From Leeuwenhoekiella polynyae (GTDB taxonomy: Bacteria > Bacteroidota > Bacteroidia > Flavobacteriales > Flavobacteriaceae), in contig NZ_QOVK01000006.1 of assembly GCF_004104075.1 (NCBI RefSeq), positions 124,001-188,000 on the forward strand: a stretch of 64,000 bases of DNA. The letters run 5' to 3'. The notes below the pieces were generated by a model that did no database searches, was not told the origin of the DNA, and saw only the letters and a list, made by a program, of their open reading frames with translations. Position 1 is the first letter of the stretch. Each line of letters opens with the position of its first letter. Position numbers and translations under genes: made by a program. Of this stretch, positions 26,232 to 35,883 are shown in pieces.

Positions 26232-28181
26232 TTGAAGAAATTGTTTTTAGTATTAGCAGTTCTGGCCGCGACCATATCGGCTCAGGCCCAATTGGTAAAT
26301 CACGTAAAATGGGAGACATCGGTAGAAAAAAAATCAGAAACCGATTATGAGCTGATAACCCAAGGTACAATCGATGAAGGATGGCACCTCTACTCTCAGA
26401 ATGTACCTGAGGGAGGTCCCACACCAACTACCTTTATATATGATGATAGTAATGAGAAATTCACCATCGTAGGCAATACCAAAGAAGAAAAGGGAAGAGT
26501 TATTAATGATCCTGTCTTTGACATGGATATCTCCGTTTTTAATGGGCAAGCTGAGTTTCGCCAAACAATCACTATCAAAGAATCTATTGATCGTATTGAT
26601 GCTTTTTTAGAGTTTGCAGTAAGCGATACTGATCAATACCTGCCTCCGACTGAAGTGAATTTGACCTTTGAAATTGCAGATGTAGTCAATAAATCAGATA
26701 CGAGTTCGCAGGTGCTGGCTGCAGAAAACACAACAAAAAAAGCGGATAATGATAGCAACTTGGGGCTTTGGTCTATATTCATTATTGCCTTTTTTTCAGG
26801 TTTTGCCGCTCTTTTAACGCCTTGCGTATTCCCCATGATACCGATGACGGTAAGTTTTTTTACCAAACAAAGTAAAACACGTATAGCGGGTATAAAAAAC
26901 GCAATAATTTATGGAGTCTCCATCATTGTAATTTATGTATTGTTAGGGATTTTGGTAAGTGTTGTTTTTGGAGCAGATGCTTTAAATGCCTTATCTACTA
27001 ACGTATGGTTTAATCTGGTTTTTTTCATACTGTTGATAGTTTTCGCCGCATCCTTTATGGGTGCATTTGAAATTATGTTACCCAATAAGTGGGCTAACAA
27101 AGTAGATTCTCAAGCCGATAAAGGTGGGTTTATAGGTATCTTTTTTATGGCACTAGCTCTGGCGATTGTCTCTTTTTCCTGTACAGGACCTATAGTAGGT
27201 ACCCTGCTTGTACAGGCTGCCTCAGGAGGAGGTCACATAGGGCCTATTATGGGTATGTTGGGCTTTTCTCTTGCGATTGCCTTGCCGTTTGCATTATTTG
27301 CGGCCTTTCCGGGTTGGTTAAACTCGCTTCCCAAATCGGGTGGCTGGCTCAATACGGTTAAAGTAGTATTGGGATTTCTGGAGTTAGCATTTGCCTTTAA
27401 ATTTTTAAGTAATGCCGATTTAGTGCTGCAATTACATCTATTGGAACGCGAGACGTTTTTGGCGATCTGGATTGCCATTTTTGGAGGTCTGGCGCTTTAT
27501 CTTTTCGGAAAAATCACGTTGCCACACGATAGTCCATTGCCACATATATCGGTAGGAAGACTCGGCCTGGGGTTATTTGTTTTGGCCTTTGTAGTATATA
27601 TGATTCCCGGTCTTTGGGGAGCACCCTTACAATGGATCAGTGGTTTTCCACCCCCATCGCAATATAGCGAGTCTCCCTATGGGGTAGGAAATATTAAGGG
27701 AGGTTTGAACGCAGAAATAGAATTGCCACCACACGCAGAATTAGGCCCTCTGGATATTGTAACATTTAAAGATTATGAAGACGGAATGGCCTATGCTAAA
27801 AAGATGAACAAGCCGGTGATGCTAGATTTTACAGGATATGCCTGCGTAAACTGCCGTAAGATGGAAGAGCGTATTTGGCCGGATCCTCAGATTGCACAGA
27901 TATTGAAAAATGACCTCGTGCTGATTTCTCTTTATGTAGACGACAAAAAAGACCTGCCCAAAAGTGAACAGTATATTTCTGAAACCACCGGTAAGAAGAT
28001 TAAGACCATAGGAAACAGATGGAGTGATTTTCAAATCAAACACTATAAAGCAAATGCTCAGCCGTATTATGTGTTGATCGATAACAAGGGAGAAAACCTC
28101 AATGAGCCTACAGCTTACGATCCGGATATCGACTCGTATTTGAGCTGGCTAAAGCAAGGAATCGAAAATTTCAGCAATTAA
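26232..28181 (+). CDS. dsbD: DsbD-type thiol:disulfide interchange protein with cysteine-less alpha domain
   Basis: About 649 residues from a TTG start at 26232, which gives a proper signal peptide (KKLFLVLAVLAATISAQAQ). The earlier ATG at 26175 lies inside the previous gene and would bury that signal. The alpha domain (about 22-150) follows, then eight or so membrane segments with the transmembrane cysteines Cys198 (TPCVFPMIP) and Cys317 (FSCTGPIVG), and a C-terminal thioredoxin domain with Cys538-Val-Asn-Cys541. It normally passes electrons from cytoplasmic thioredoxin to periplasmic partners. Unusually, the alpha-domain cysteine pair is replaced by Ser131 and Tyr136 (SDTDQYLPPTE). Confidence 0.9.
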   Translation: MKKLFLVLAVLAATISAQAQLVNHVKWETSVEKKSETDYELITQGTIDEGWHLYSQNVPEGGPTPTTFIYDDSNEKFTIVGNTKEEKGRVINDPVFDMDISVFNGQAEFRQTITIKESIDRIDAFLEFAVSDTDQYLPPTEVNLTFEIADVVNKSDTSSQVLAAENTTKKADNDSNLGLWSIFIIAFFSGFAALLTPCVFPMIPMTVSFFTKQSKTRIAGIKNAIIYGVSIIVIYVLLGILVSVVFGADALNALSTNVWFNLVFFILLIVFAASFMGAFEIMLPNKWANKVDSQADKGGFIGIFFMALALAIVSFSCTGPIVGTLLVQAASGGGHIGPIMGMLGFSLAIALPFALFAAFPGWLNSLPKSGGWLNTVKVVLGFLELAFAFKFLSNADLVLQLHLLERETFLAIWIAIFGGLALYLFGKITLPHDSPLPHISVGRLGLGLFVLAFVVYMIPGLWGAPLQWISGFPPPSQYSESPYGVGNIKGGLNAEIELPPHAELGPLDIVTFKDYEDGMAYAKKMNKPVMLDFTGYACVNCRKMEERIWPDPQIAQILKNDLVLISLYVDDKKDLPKSEQYISETTGKKIKTIGNRWSDFQIKHYKANAQPYYVLIDNKGENLNEPTAYDPDIDSYLSWLKQGIENFSN

Positions 28182-28494
28182 ATTTGAGAAGCACTTTCTA
28201 GATAGAGAAACCAGCAATACAATAGCCTCAATTACTTAATCAAAAATTCTGATCTAAGGCTTAAGAAAGGTCCTTTTCAATACATTTGATGGAAAACAAA
28301 ATAAATCACCGGCTTAATAAGGGTTTTGCTTTCTAGAATCGTCTTTAATAAGAAAGCTATTTATAAAACTAAAAAAAGGTCTTGCACTATTTTGATAAGA
28401 ATTAGCTTTTTACAAGTTAAAATCCGAATAGAGTTCTGTAACATTCCTTGACCTAATTCTACTAATACTCTATTAATATTTAAGATCAAAAACA
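28182..28494. other. Intergenic region between dsbD and the M16 peptidase gene
   Basis: 313 AT-rich nt with no ORF of note, no clear terminator and no convincing promoter motif. It probably carries the M16 promoter. Confidence 0.5.
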
Positions 28495-31290
28495 ATGACT
28501 AAAACGGTAAATACCTTACTATTTCTTTTTATACTTCTAAGCACATCCCTGAGTGCTCAAAACGGATCCGAAACTCCCGTTAGACCTGAAAATTTGGAAA
28601 GCGGGGTTCTTGAAAACGGGATGCATTATTATGTGTTTCATAACGAAGAACCTAAAGATCGGGCCTCTTTTTATTTTGCACAAAATGTAGGTTCTGTTTT
28701 AGAAAACGATACCCAGCAAGGTCTTGCGCATTTCTTAGAACATATGGCCTTTAACGGGACGCAGAATTTCAAAGACAAAGAAATGCTGGAGTATCTGGAG
28801 AAAAACGGGATGAAATTCGGTTCTGAAATCAATGCGTTTACCAGCTTTGATGAGACGGTTTACAACATCAATCAGGTGCCGGTTACGAATGAGAAATTAC
28901 TGGATTCTGTTTTATTAATCCTCCATGACTGGTCGGGTTATTTATCGTTAACCGATGCAGAAATCGATAACGAGCGTGGAGTGATTAATGAAGAATGGAG
29001 ATCTCGTAATACGGCAGGTTTCCGGGCTAATTCAAAAGTTTGGCTTGATGGGTATTTAAAAGATTCAAACTATGGTCAAAGAATGCCCATAGGTTTGATG
29101 GATGTGGTCAATAATTTTGAATACGATGAACTGCGTGACTATTACAAGCGCTGGTACCGCCCAGATCAGCAAGCCGTAGTGGTTGTGGGCGATGTTGATG
29201 TAAAAGAGCTAGCGGCTAAAATCAAAAAGGTATTTTCATCCATTCCATTAAAAAAGAACTTGCCGGAGCGCCCTGTTTTTGATTTACCTATTACGGAAGA
29301 TTTGGTATATATCAATTCTACAGATAAAGAACTGGGAGAACCTTCCCTTCAATATTTTGTCAAGCGGCCCCCTTTAGATTTAAGTGTAGTTGAGGACATC
29401 AAAGAAGCTATTACAGCCAGCTTTGCTTCCTATATTTTAAACAACCGGTTTTCTGAACTGGTTTTAGAAAAGAATTGCCCGGTGTTGGGAGTGAGTTTTG
29501 GAGTGCAGGAATTTGTACGCCCCCTAGAGGTACTTAGTCTGAATGCACGTCCTAAAAAAGACAGTCTACTTAGCGGACTTAAATACATTGTGACGGAGTA
29601 TAACCGTTTTGCAGAATTTGGCGCAACGCCGGGCGAATTAGCCAGAGCTAAAGCAGCTTTTAAAACCAGTTTAGAGTCTTCAAAAGCAAATATAGCAAAA
29701 CGCAGCAACGACAGTTATGCAGGTGAGATTTATCAGGATTTCTTTGAGAGGGAGCCGGTAACGGATTACGCCTGGAAATTGGATTATCAATTAAGTCTTT
29801 TAGAGAAGGTGAGCAATGAATCTATTCTGGATTATCTGAAACGTTTTAAAGGCGATACAGGCAGAGGGGTAAGTATGGTAGGTTCTGATACAAACACCTA
29901 TCCAGATCAGCAAGCCATTGAAACAATCCTTGACGAAGTGGGAGCAAAGAAGCTCACTCCTTTTGAAGAAACCAGCTCAGATAAAAAGCTTATCAATACA
30001 GCTCTTGAAGGCAGCCCGGTAACAAAAACGGAAGCCATCGAAGGCATAGATGCTCAATTATACACCTTAGCAAACGGATTAAAACTGGCACTTTATCCTA
30101 CAGATTTTGATAAAGAGCAGGTGTTTATGACGGCCTTCAGTCCGGGAGGTAGTTCGCTACTTTCGGTAGAAGAATTGCCAAATACGTTTATCGCCTCCTA
30201 TCTGGTTGGTCAATCAGGCCTTGGGGAATTAAATAAAATTGAGCTTCAAAAATTGCTTGCCGGCACTGAGACTTCTCTGGGTGTTTCAATAAATGGCTAT
30301 AGTGAGAACCTTAGCGGAAGCAGTAAAACTAAAGACCTGGAGACTTTATTTAAGAAAATCTTCCTTCAATTTACCGCCCCTCGTTTTGATGCGCAGGCTT
30401 TTGAAATTATAAAACAAAATCTGGCGACTAATTTAATTGCTAAAGAAAAACAGGTGACCAGTGCTTTTCAAGACTCCCTCACACTCGCATCTACCGGTTA
30501 CAGCAAGCGGGCCGTTCTTTTTGATCAGAAGCTCATAGATCATGTGAGTTTAGAGGGAGCTGCTAAAGTTTATCGGGAGCGTATCTCCAATGCTAACGAT
30601 TTTACTTTTGTTTTTGTAGGGGATTTCGAAGAGAGCGAATTGCTTGATCTCGCTACAAAATACTTGGGAAGTATACCGGCAACGGATAAAACAGAAGAGG
30701 TTGTCAACCATAACATGCGTCCGGCGCAAGGGACAAAACCGGTTCATTTGACCAAACAAATGGAAACTCCTCAGACAACCATCAGTGTTAGTTTTAATGG
30801 TGATATGGAGTATTCCAAGAAAAATAACCTGGAGCTTTATGTGCTTTCTCAACTCCTTGATAAACGGTATATGGAACGTATTCGTGAGGAAGAAGGTGGT
30901 TCTTACGGTGTTCGGGTAGGCGGTTCTGTAAGCTGGGAACCTACAGGAAATTATGATTTAAGCGTGAGCTTTAACTGTAACCCAGATAAAGCAGACGACT
31001 TGTTAAAGATTGTTTATTCCGAATTGAAAAAGATGGAAACCAGCATCGATGCTGAGGAGTTGGCAGAAATAAAAAGCAATTACAAGAAGGGTGTTTCAGA
31101 AAACCAACGCAACAATAGCTATTGGTTGAGCAATATCGCGAATAACCTTCAAAAAGGAATGCCTGTTTCTGATGAGGCAGATAGTATAGCTTTAATTGAA
31201 AGCATCACAGCTGCAAATCTTAAAGCAACAGCAGCGTTAATCAATTCCAATGCGGCTATTGTAGAAGGTGTATTAATGCCGGTGGAGTAA
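28495..31290 (+). CDS. M16-family zinc metallopeptidase, exported (pitrilysin/PqqL-like)
   Basis: A 931-residue protein made of two tandem M16 halves with a signal peptide (LLFLFILLSTSLSAQ). The inverted zinc motif is H79-F-L-E82-H83 (HFLEHMAFNG), with the third zinc ligand expected in the ERGVINEEW stretch about 75 residues on; YKRWYRPDQQAVVVVGD is conserved. The second half (from about residue 520) lacks the motif, as usual. M16 enzymes form a closed chamber and cut peptides rather than folded proteins, which fits digestion of peptides brought in by the SusCD pair upstream. Confidence 0.92.
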   Translation: MTKTVNTLLFLFILLSTSLSAQNGSETPVRPENLESGVLENGMHYYVFHNEEPKDRASFYFAQNVGSVLENDTQQGLAHFLEHMAFNGTQNFKDKEMLEYLEKNGMKFGSEINAFTSFDETVYNINQVPVTNEKLLDSVLLILHDWSGYLSLTDAEIDNERGVINEEWRSRNTAGFRANSKVWLDGYLKDSNYGQRMPIGLMDVVNNFEYDELRDYYKRWYRPDQQAVVVVGDVDVKELAAKIKKVFSSIPLKKNLPERPVFDLPITEDLVYINSTDKELGEPSLQYFVKRPPLDLSVVEDIKEAITASFASYILNNRFSELVLEKNCPVLGVSFGVQEFVRPLEVLSLNARPKKDSLLSGLKYIVTEYNRFAEFGATPGELARAKAAFKTSLESSKANIAKRSNDSYAGEIYQDFFEREPVTDYAWKLDYQLSLLEKVSNESILDYLKRFKGDTGRGVSMVGSDTNTYPDQQAIETILDEVGAKKLTPFEETSSDKKLINTALEGSPVTKTEAIEGIDAQLYTLANGLKLALYPTDFDKEQVFMTAFSPGGSSLLSVEELPNTFIASYLVGQSGLGELNKIELQKLLAGTETSLGVSINGYSENLSGSSKTKDLETLFKKIFLQFTAPRFDAQAFEIIKQNLATNLIAKEKQVTSAFQDSLTLASTGYSKRAVLFDQKLIDHVSLEGAAKVYRERISNANDFTFVFVGDFEESELLDLATKYLGSIPATDKTEEVVNHNMRPAQGTKPVHLTKQMETPQTTISVSFNGDMEYSKKNNLELYVLSQLLDKRYMERIREEEGGSYGVRVGGSVSWEPTGNYDLSVSFNCNPDKADDLLKIVYSELKKMETSIDAEELAEIKSNYKKGVSENQRNNSYWLSNIANNLQKGMPVSDEADSIALIESITAANLKATAALINSNAAIVEGVLMPVE

Positions 31291-31400
31291 AATAATTATA
31301 ACCCCATTCATTCTCGTAAAAGCAGCATTTGAATAGGTTTATTTATTTGAATTAGCCTTTAAATAAAGACTTTTAATTTATGTTGACTTTAATTTGAAGT

Positions 31401-31435
31401 GAGCTTGAATCATCAGATTTGGGCTCTCTTTTTTT
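31401..31435 (+). terminator. Rho-independent terminator after the M16 gene
   Basis: GAGCTTGAATC (31401-31411) pairs fully, with three wobbles, to GATTTGGGCTC (31416-31426) around a 4-nt loop, followed by TCTTTTTTT. It separates the M16 gene from the PLP enzyme downstream. Confidence 0.85.
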
Positions 31436-31492
31436 AATCAACTCAATACAACTACATTTTTAGGATCAAAGGTTCTATTTAAAATATCACGT

Positions 31493-32974
31493 ATGTACTT
31501 AAACGAAGAAACCTCAATCAGTTTGGAAAACTATTTTGATCAATTTCGAAAAAATACCATTGGTTTAAACCATCAGTTTGAATCTATTTATGGCATTCAG
31601 AATCAGCTCTATGCAGATTGGATTGCCAGCGGTAGGTTATACCAACCTATTGAAGATATAATTTGTGAGCAGATAGGGCCATTAATGGCCAATACACACT
31701 CGTTTTCCAGCGAAAGTGGTAAAGCAGCTACGTATGCGTATCATCAGGCGCGAACGATAATCAAACAGCACGTCAATGCAGGTGATGATGATGTCTTGAT
31801 TACCACCGGCACGGGTATGACGGGAGCACTGGCTAAGCTACATCGTATTATGGGGTTAAGACCTAAAGATACTATTTCAGCTTCTGAAGAACGCCCTGTA
31901 GTTTTTATCAGTCATATGGAGCATCACTCCAATCAGGTACCGTGGATGGCGCTGGATGTGGACGTTGTTCTTTTGGAACCCAATGATCAGTTACAGATTT
32001 GTACAAAAACCTTAGAAACTCAGCTTAAAAAATATGCAGACCGAAAGCTGAAAATAGGTTCTTTCACCGCCTGCTCAAATGTAACGGGGGAGATAGCTCC
32101 TTTTTACGAACTGGCAGAATTAATGCACGCTTACGACGGACTTTGCTTTGTTGATTTTGCAGCCTCAGCTCCTTATGAAGCTATTGATATGCACCCTAAG
32201 AATCCGATGCAAAAACTGGATGCGATATTCTTTTCCCCACATAAATTTTTAGGAGGTCCTGGTACTTGTGGAGTTTTAATTTATGATAAAAAATTACATA
32301 AAAACACCATTCCTGATAATCCCGGTGGAGGTAATGTAAAATGGACAAACCCTTGGGGCGAATACGGTTATCACGCCGATTTAGAGACGCGTGAAGATGG
32401 TGGTACTCCCGGTATATTACAGGTAATCCGTACCGCCTTATGTCTAAAGCTTAAAGAGCAAATGACCCCTGAAAAGATGAAGCAACGCGAGCACGAATTG
32501 CTTGAGTTGTTTTACGATCAGGTCTCTGACTTACGGAAAGTTGAATTACTGGGTAATCGTAATGTGGATCGCATCGGGTGTATTTCATTTAATATAAGTG
32601 GTATGCATTACAATCTGGTGGTGCGCTTACTTAACGACCGTTTTGGTATTCAAACCCGTGGTGGATGGTCATGTGCAAGCAGTTATGCACATTACTTATT
32701 CAAGATTAAAGCCGAAAAATCAAAAGACTTAATAGAAGCTATTGAAAATAAACAGTTAACCGATAAGCCGGGATGGGTGCGGGTTTCCTTGCATCCAATA
32801 ATGACTGATGCTGAAGTAATTTTTATTACTCAAGCAATCAAAGAGATCATCGAGAACCACAAGGAGTGGGCTTCACAATACAGCTATAATCCTGCTTCTA
32901 ACGAATTTGATAGCCACAAACAAGATGATTCGAAATTAAAAGAAAGCATGAAGGCTATTTATAATTTTTCATAA
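31493..32974 (+). CDS. Class V aminotransferase / cysteine desulfurase-like PLP enzyme
   Basis: A 493-residue fold-type I PLP enzyme with no signal peptide. It has ITTGTGMTGALAKL (cofactor phosphate region), HMEHHSNQVPW, FTACSNVTGEIAP, VDFAASAPYEAIDM (PLP-binding aspartate) and the Schiff-base lysine in SPHKFLGGPGTCG. The C-terminal GGWSCASSYAH loop contains a cysteine where desulfurases carry the catalytic one. It could remove sulfur from cysteine or a related amino acid, but substrate assignment within this family is unsafe. Its position between two redox/peptidase Sus loci suggests a role in using amino acids, possibly cysteine, released from imported peptides. Confidence 0.82.
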   Translation: MYLNEETSISLENYFDQFRKNTIGLNHQFESIYGIQNQLYADWIASGRLYQPIEDIICEQIGPLMANTHSFSSESGKAATYAYHQARTIIKQHVNAGDDDVLITTGTGMTGALAKLHRIMGLRPKDTISASEERPVVFISHMEHHSNQVPWMALDVDVVLLEPNDQLQICTKTLETQLKKYADRKLKIGSFTACSNVTGEIAPFYELAELMHAYDGLCFVDFAASAPYEAIDMHPKNPMQKLDAIFFSPHKFLGGPGTCGVLIYDKKLHKNTIPDNPGGGNVKWTNPWGEYGYHADLETREDGGTPGILQVIRTALCLKLKEQMTPEKMKQREHELLELFYDQVSDLRKVELLGNRNVDRIGCISFNISGMHYNLVVRLLNDRFGIQTRGGWSCASSYAHYLFKIKAEKSKDLIEAIENKQLTDKPGWVRVSLHPIMTDAEVIFITQAIKEIIENHKEWASQYSYNPASNEFDSHKQDDSKLKESMKAIYNFS

Positions 32975-32993
32975 AATTTCATTGATAAAATAA

Positions 32994-33030
32994 CTCATAA
33001 CCGTAATGGGTTAATGAGAATTATTTTTTT
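32994..33030 (+). terminator. Terminator after the class V aminotransferase gene
   Basis: CTCATAACC pairs with GGTTaATGAG (32994-33018, one bulged A), followed by a T-rich run ending in seven Ts. It lies 20 nt after the stop codon. Confidence 0.7.
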
Positions 33031-33062
33031 ATACTAGTTAGAGCCGGTTAAATACTATCAGT

Positions 33063-33172
33063 ATGTTCTTTTAAGTATAATCAATGATTCGGTGAAGAGA
33101 TTAACTATTTAATCGGTTAGACACAGGAAATATAGGGGTGAAGGCGTCTATAAATTACCTGCCACCCCGATT
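33063..33172. repeat. Dispersed intergenic repeat, copy A
   Basis: Shares with 50842-50950, in the same order and near-identical spacing, the blocks ATGTTC-TTTAAGTATA, ACAGGAAATATAGGGG, TGA, and AAATT-CCTGCC. The 3' half can fold, pairing GGGGT with ACCCC. Both copies sit about 90 nt downstream of a plus-strand stop codon and between convergent genes. It could be a small non-coding element or a shared 3' RNA structure; unidentified. Confidence 0.65.
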
Positions 33173-33293
33173 AAATAGATATTAATGGATTTATAGTTAG
33201 GGGCTAATAAGCTGAAAGAATTTTAAAATTGGTTACTAAAGAGTCAGAATACTTCAGTAAAGTTTTAAGCTTGTAGTTTGAAATATTTAGAAA

Positions 33294-35882
33294 TCACATC
33301 CAAGAAGGTTTTTCCTGTTGCTTCAGATAATAATCAAAAAATTCCTGCATTCTTTTGCTCCAGTCTTTTTGATTGGATAATTCAGATAAAGTGTGAGCTT
33401 CATCTTTATAGTTGATTAACCAAGCTGGTTTAGAAAGCCGTCTTAAAGCAAAAAAGAGACTCAAGCCTTCTTCAAAAGGTACAGAAGTATCTCCTTTATT
33501 GTGAAAAATCAAAACCGGGGTGGTTATATTATCGGCTTGAAATACGGTTGAATTGCGAATGTATGCGTCCTGGTTTTCAAAAAGGGAACCTTCCATTCGG
33601 TATTGATCTGCTTCAAACTTAAACATATTAGACAATCCATTACCTCTGTAGCCGAGATAACTCGATGTGAAATTAGAAACTCCAGAACCTACAACGGCAC
33701 AGGTAAATAGGTCTGTTTTGGTTAGAACAAAGGAAGTCTCGTATCCTCCAAAACTGTGGCCTTGGATGCCTATTTTACCTTTAGCCGTGATTTTTTCCTT
33801 TATAAGGTACTCTAAACCACTTATGGCACAATTATAGGCGCTAAGTCCGGGGTTGTTATACGTGTAGTGAATGTCTGGCTGAAATACTAAATAACCCTCG
33901 CTTAAATAGGTGGGTATATTGATATTACTGGAGCTGTACTCAGGTATTTGATAGTTGTGTAAATCCTGTGTATGTTTTTCATAAAAATGAACAAGCAAAG
34001 GATAGGTTTTTGAGGCATCATAATCCTCAGGGACATATAAAATCCCTTCATTTAATTCCTGATTAAAGTTCTTCCAGTTTATAAGTTTTGCTTTGCCCCA
34101 CTTATAGTCCTTTTGTTGACCGTTGAGTTCTGTAATCATGGTTCGTTTCTTAAAATTTTGGTCTGCTATCCATAAATCAGGAAATGTGCTATAGTTTTCT
34201 TTATTAAAGAGGTAGTGTTTTTCATTACCTGAAATGCTTATTACATCAAAATTATAATCGGCATTTTGTGCTAAAGCCTCTACTTTTTTGGAGCTGAGAC
34301 GGTAAATACCTCTTGCCTTAGTAGTAGTGTCAAACCCTTCTAAAATGATACCTTCCAGATCTACTTTTTCAATATAATCATTGCTGTTAAACCTCAGTTC
34401 AACTTTATGTCTTCGTCCATATTCCTGTGTTAGGGAATAGGGTTTTTGCTTTTCAGTAAGGTCAAAAGCCCAAATGTCATACCGGTCGTAGAGAAGCACT
34501 GTGTTACCATGGTTTATCCACCCGGCTGCGCCATAAGCATCTTTGCGGTGCCCTGTATCTTGTGACTGATTTACAAAAGAATCCTGAGGGGAATTAAGAA
34601 GCGGTTTAAAATTCTGCTCTGGTGTGGTGGCATCATACACCAGCCAAATTTCTTGCGTTTCGTCAAACAGCAAAGCATAGTTCCCAGAAGGACTCCAGAT
34701 GGGATTGTTGTTGATTCCTTTTTTGATAAGCTTTTGGTTCCCGGTAAGAGCATCTAGGATATAGAGATCATGACGTTCATTAAACTTCCAGTCTACTTCT
34801 GTGAGATAAGGCGTATTATCGGTCTTGAAAAATTTAGAAAAATTTATCGTATTGGGCTTAATAATATGATCGTAGTCTGTAGCCAGCTTTTTAAGTTGTT
34901 TGGTTTGTAAATCATACACATACACAGGGTCTTTTACCATGGGTTTCGAGTTGCGTATTTTTGCTTCCCTGCGTAACATAGTGCCTTCGTCCCATTTCCA
35001 GATGTCGACATTACTTTTTGGGATAGCTTGTGAGCTGTATTTATCAAATTCAGCCTGAAGTTGTAAGTACACAAAACGGGTATCTTTTTGAACCGGATAG
35101 GCTATTCGGGATACGGAATAATTTGCATCGTCTAATTGAAGATTTTCAAAATCTAAAACAACCTCGTGTTTTTTCAATTTTAGATCAAAAAAATGCAGCA
35201 TGTTTGCTTGCCCGTTGATTTGGGTAGTAAATGTTACCGCCAAACCGTCGGGGTTCAGGTTGTAATTGCCAAATTCTGAAGCCTTACAGCTGTAGATGGT
35301 TTGATAAGGGCCATTAATGGGACCTGATTTTAAAAACGTTTTATCTCCTACCATCTGGGCGTATACAAGTTTGTTTAAACCGTAAAAATTATAGGAAAGC
35401 AGTTTGTCAAGACTGGTGCTGTCGTTTTTTTTAAGGTCGTAGATGACCAATTGGGTATTGGCATTATCTGGCGAAGCCTTAAAAGTGGTATAGTACAAAA
35501 AATCAGTATTTTTGAGGACATTTGTGTAGGCTTGAGATTGCCAGAGTCTAAACTTTTCTGTATCTAAATTGTGCAGGTAATTTTGCCCCTTCTTTTCATA
35601 AAGCACCCAGTTACCCGTCCCAACAAATTTAACCGAGCTTACATCTTTTAGAACCTGATTTTCTGAGGTTTTGGTATTAACGATATAGGTTTGCAGGGGA
35701 TTTTCTTTTTCAAAATCCTGATACACCGTGTTGTAGGCAACCCAATCTCCGGTATAGGAAATTTCAGAAGATTTGATATATTTCCATTCTTGATATGCAG
35801 TGCTGTCTATATCTTTTTTTTGAGCGGAAAGCCCCTGCATCACTATAAAAATAGCGATGCAGAGTATAGTTTTTCTAATCAT
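33294..35882 (-). CDS. S9-family serine peptidase (prolyl oligopeptidase-like), exported
   Basis: An 862-residue exported peptidase. A signal peptide (about 1-20, ending GLSAQ) precedes a WD/propeller-like middle and a C-terminal alpha/beta-hydrolase domain. The catalytic triad is Ser710 (GHSFGGYE), Asp798 (NKGDTSVPF) and His830 (DEAHTLSE). S9 enzymes cut short peptides, often after proline or at dipeptides. It is the last gene of the second Sus locus, 1 nt after the thioredoxin-family gene, giving this locus the same thioredoxin-plus-peptidase composition as the first. Confidence 0.92.
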   Translation of the reverse strand: MIRKTILCIAIFIVMQGLSAQKKDIDSTAYQEWKYIKSSEISYTGDWVAYNTVYQDFEKENPLQTYIVNTKTSENQVLKDVSSVKFVGTGNWVLYEKKGQNYLHNLDTEKFRLWQSQAYTNVLKNTDFLYYTTFKASPDNANTQLVIYDLKKNDSTSLDKLLSYNFYGLNKLVYAQMVGDKTFLKSGPINGPYQTIYSCKASEFGNYNLNPDGLAVTFTTQINGQANMLHFFDLKLKKHEVVLDFENLQLDDANYSVSRIAYPVQKDTRFVYLQLQAEFDKYSSQAIPKSNVDIWKWDEGTMLRREAKIRNSKPMVKDPVYVYDLQTKQLKKLATDYDHIIKPNTINFSKFFKTDNTPYLTEVDWKFNERHDLYILDALTGNQKLIKKGINNNPIWSPSGNYALLFDETQEIWLVYDATTPEQNFKPLLNSPQDSFVNQSQDTGHRKDAYGAAGWINHGNTVLLYDRYDIWAFDLTEKQKPYSLTQEYGRRHKVELRFNSNDYIEKVDLEGIILEGFDTTTKARGIYRLSSKKVEALAQNADYNFDVISISGNEKHYLFNKENYSTFPDLWIADQNFKKRTMITELNGQQKDYKWGKAKLINWKNFNQELNEGILYVPEDYDASKTYPLLVHFYEKHTQDLHNYQIPEYSSSNINIPTYLSEGYLVFQPDIHYTYNNPGLSAYNCAISGLEYLIKEKITAKGKIGIQGHSFGGYETSFVLTKTDLFTCAVVGSGVSNFTSSYLGYRGNGLSNMFKFEADQYRMEGSLFENQDAYIRNSTVFQADNITTPVLIFHNKGDTSVPFEEGLSLFFALRRLSKPAWLINYKDEAHTLSELSNQKDWSKRMQEFFDYYLKQQEKPSWM

Positions 35883-35883
35883 A

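Larger units (their letters stand above)
32975..33293. other. Convergent intergenic region with a dispersed repeat copy
   Basis: 319 nt between the aminotransferase gene and the convergent S9 peptidase gene. It holds the terminator at 32994-33030 and copy A of a roughly 110-nt repeat that recurs at about 50842-50950. No coding potential was seen. Confidence 0.6.

Noticed and set aside
26334-26578. Antisense ORFs opposite both DsbD alpha domains that resemble one another
   Set aside because: Their similarity simply mirrors the sense-strand duplication of the alpha domain.
31493-32974. Naming the PLP enzyme IscS or SufS
   Set aside because: The sequence is longer and divergent, and no Fe-S assembly genes are near; only the class V aminotransferase family is safe.
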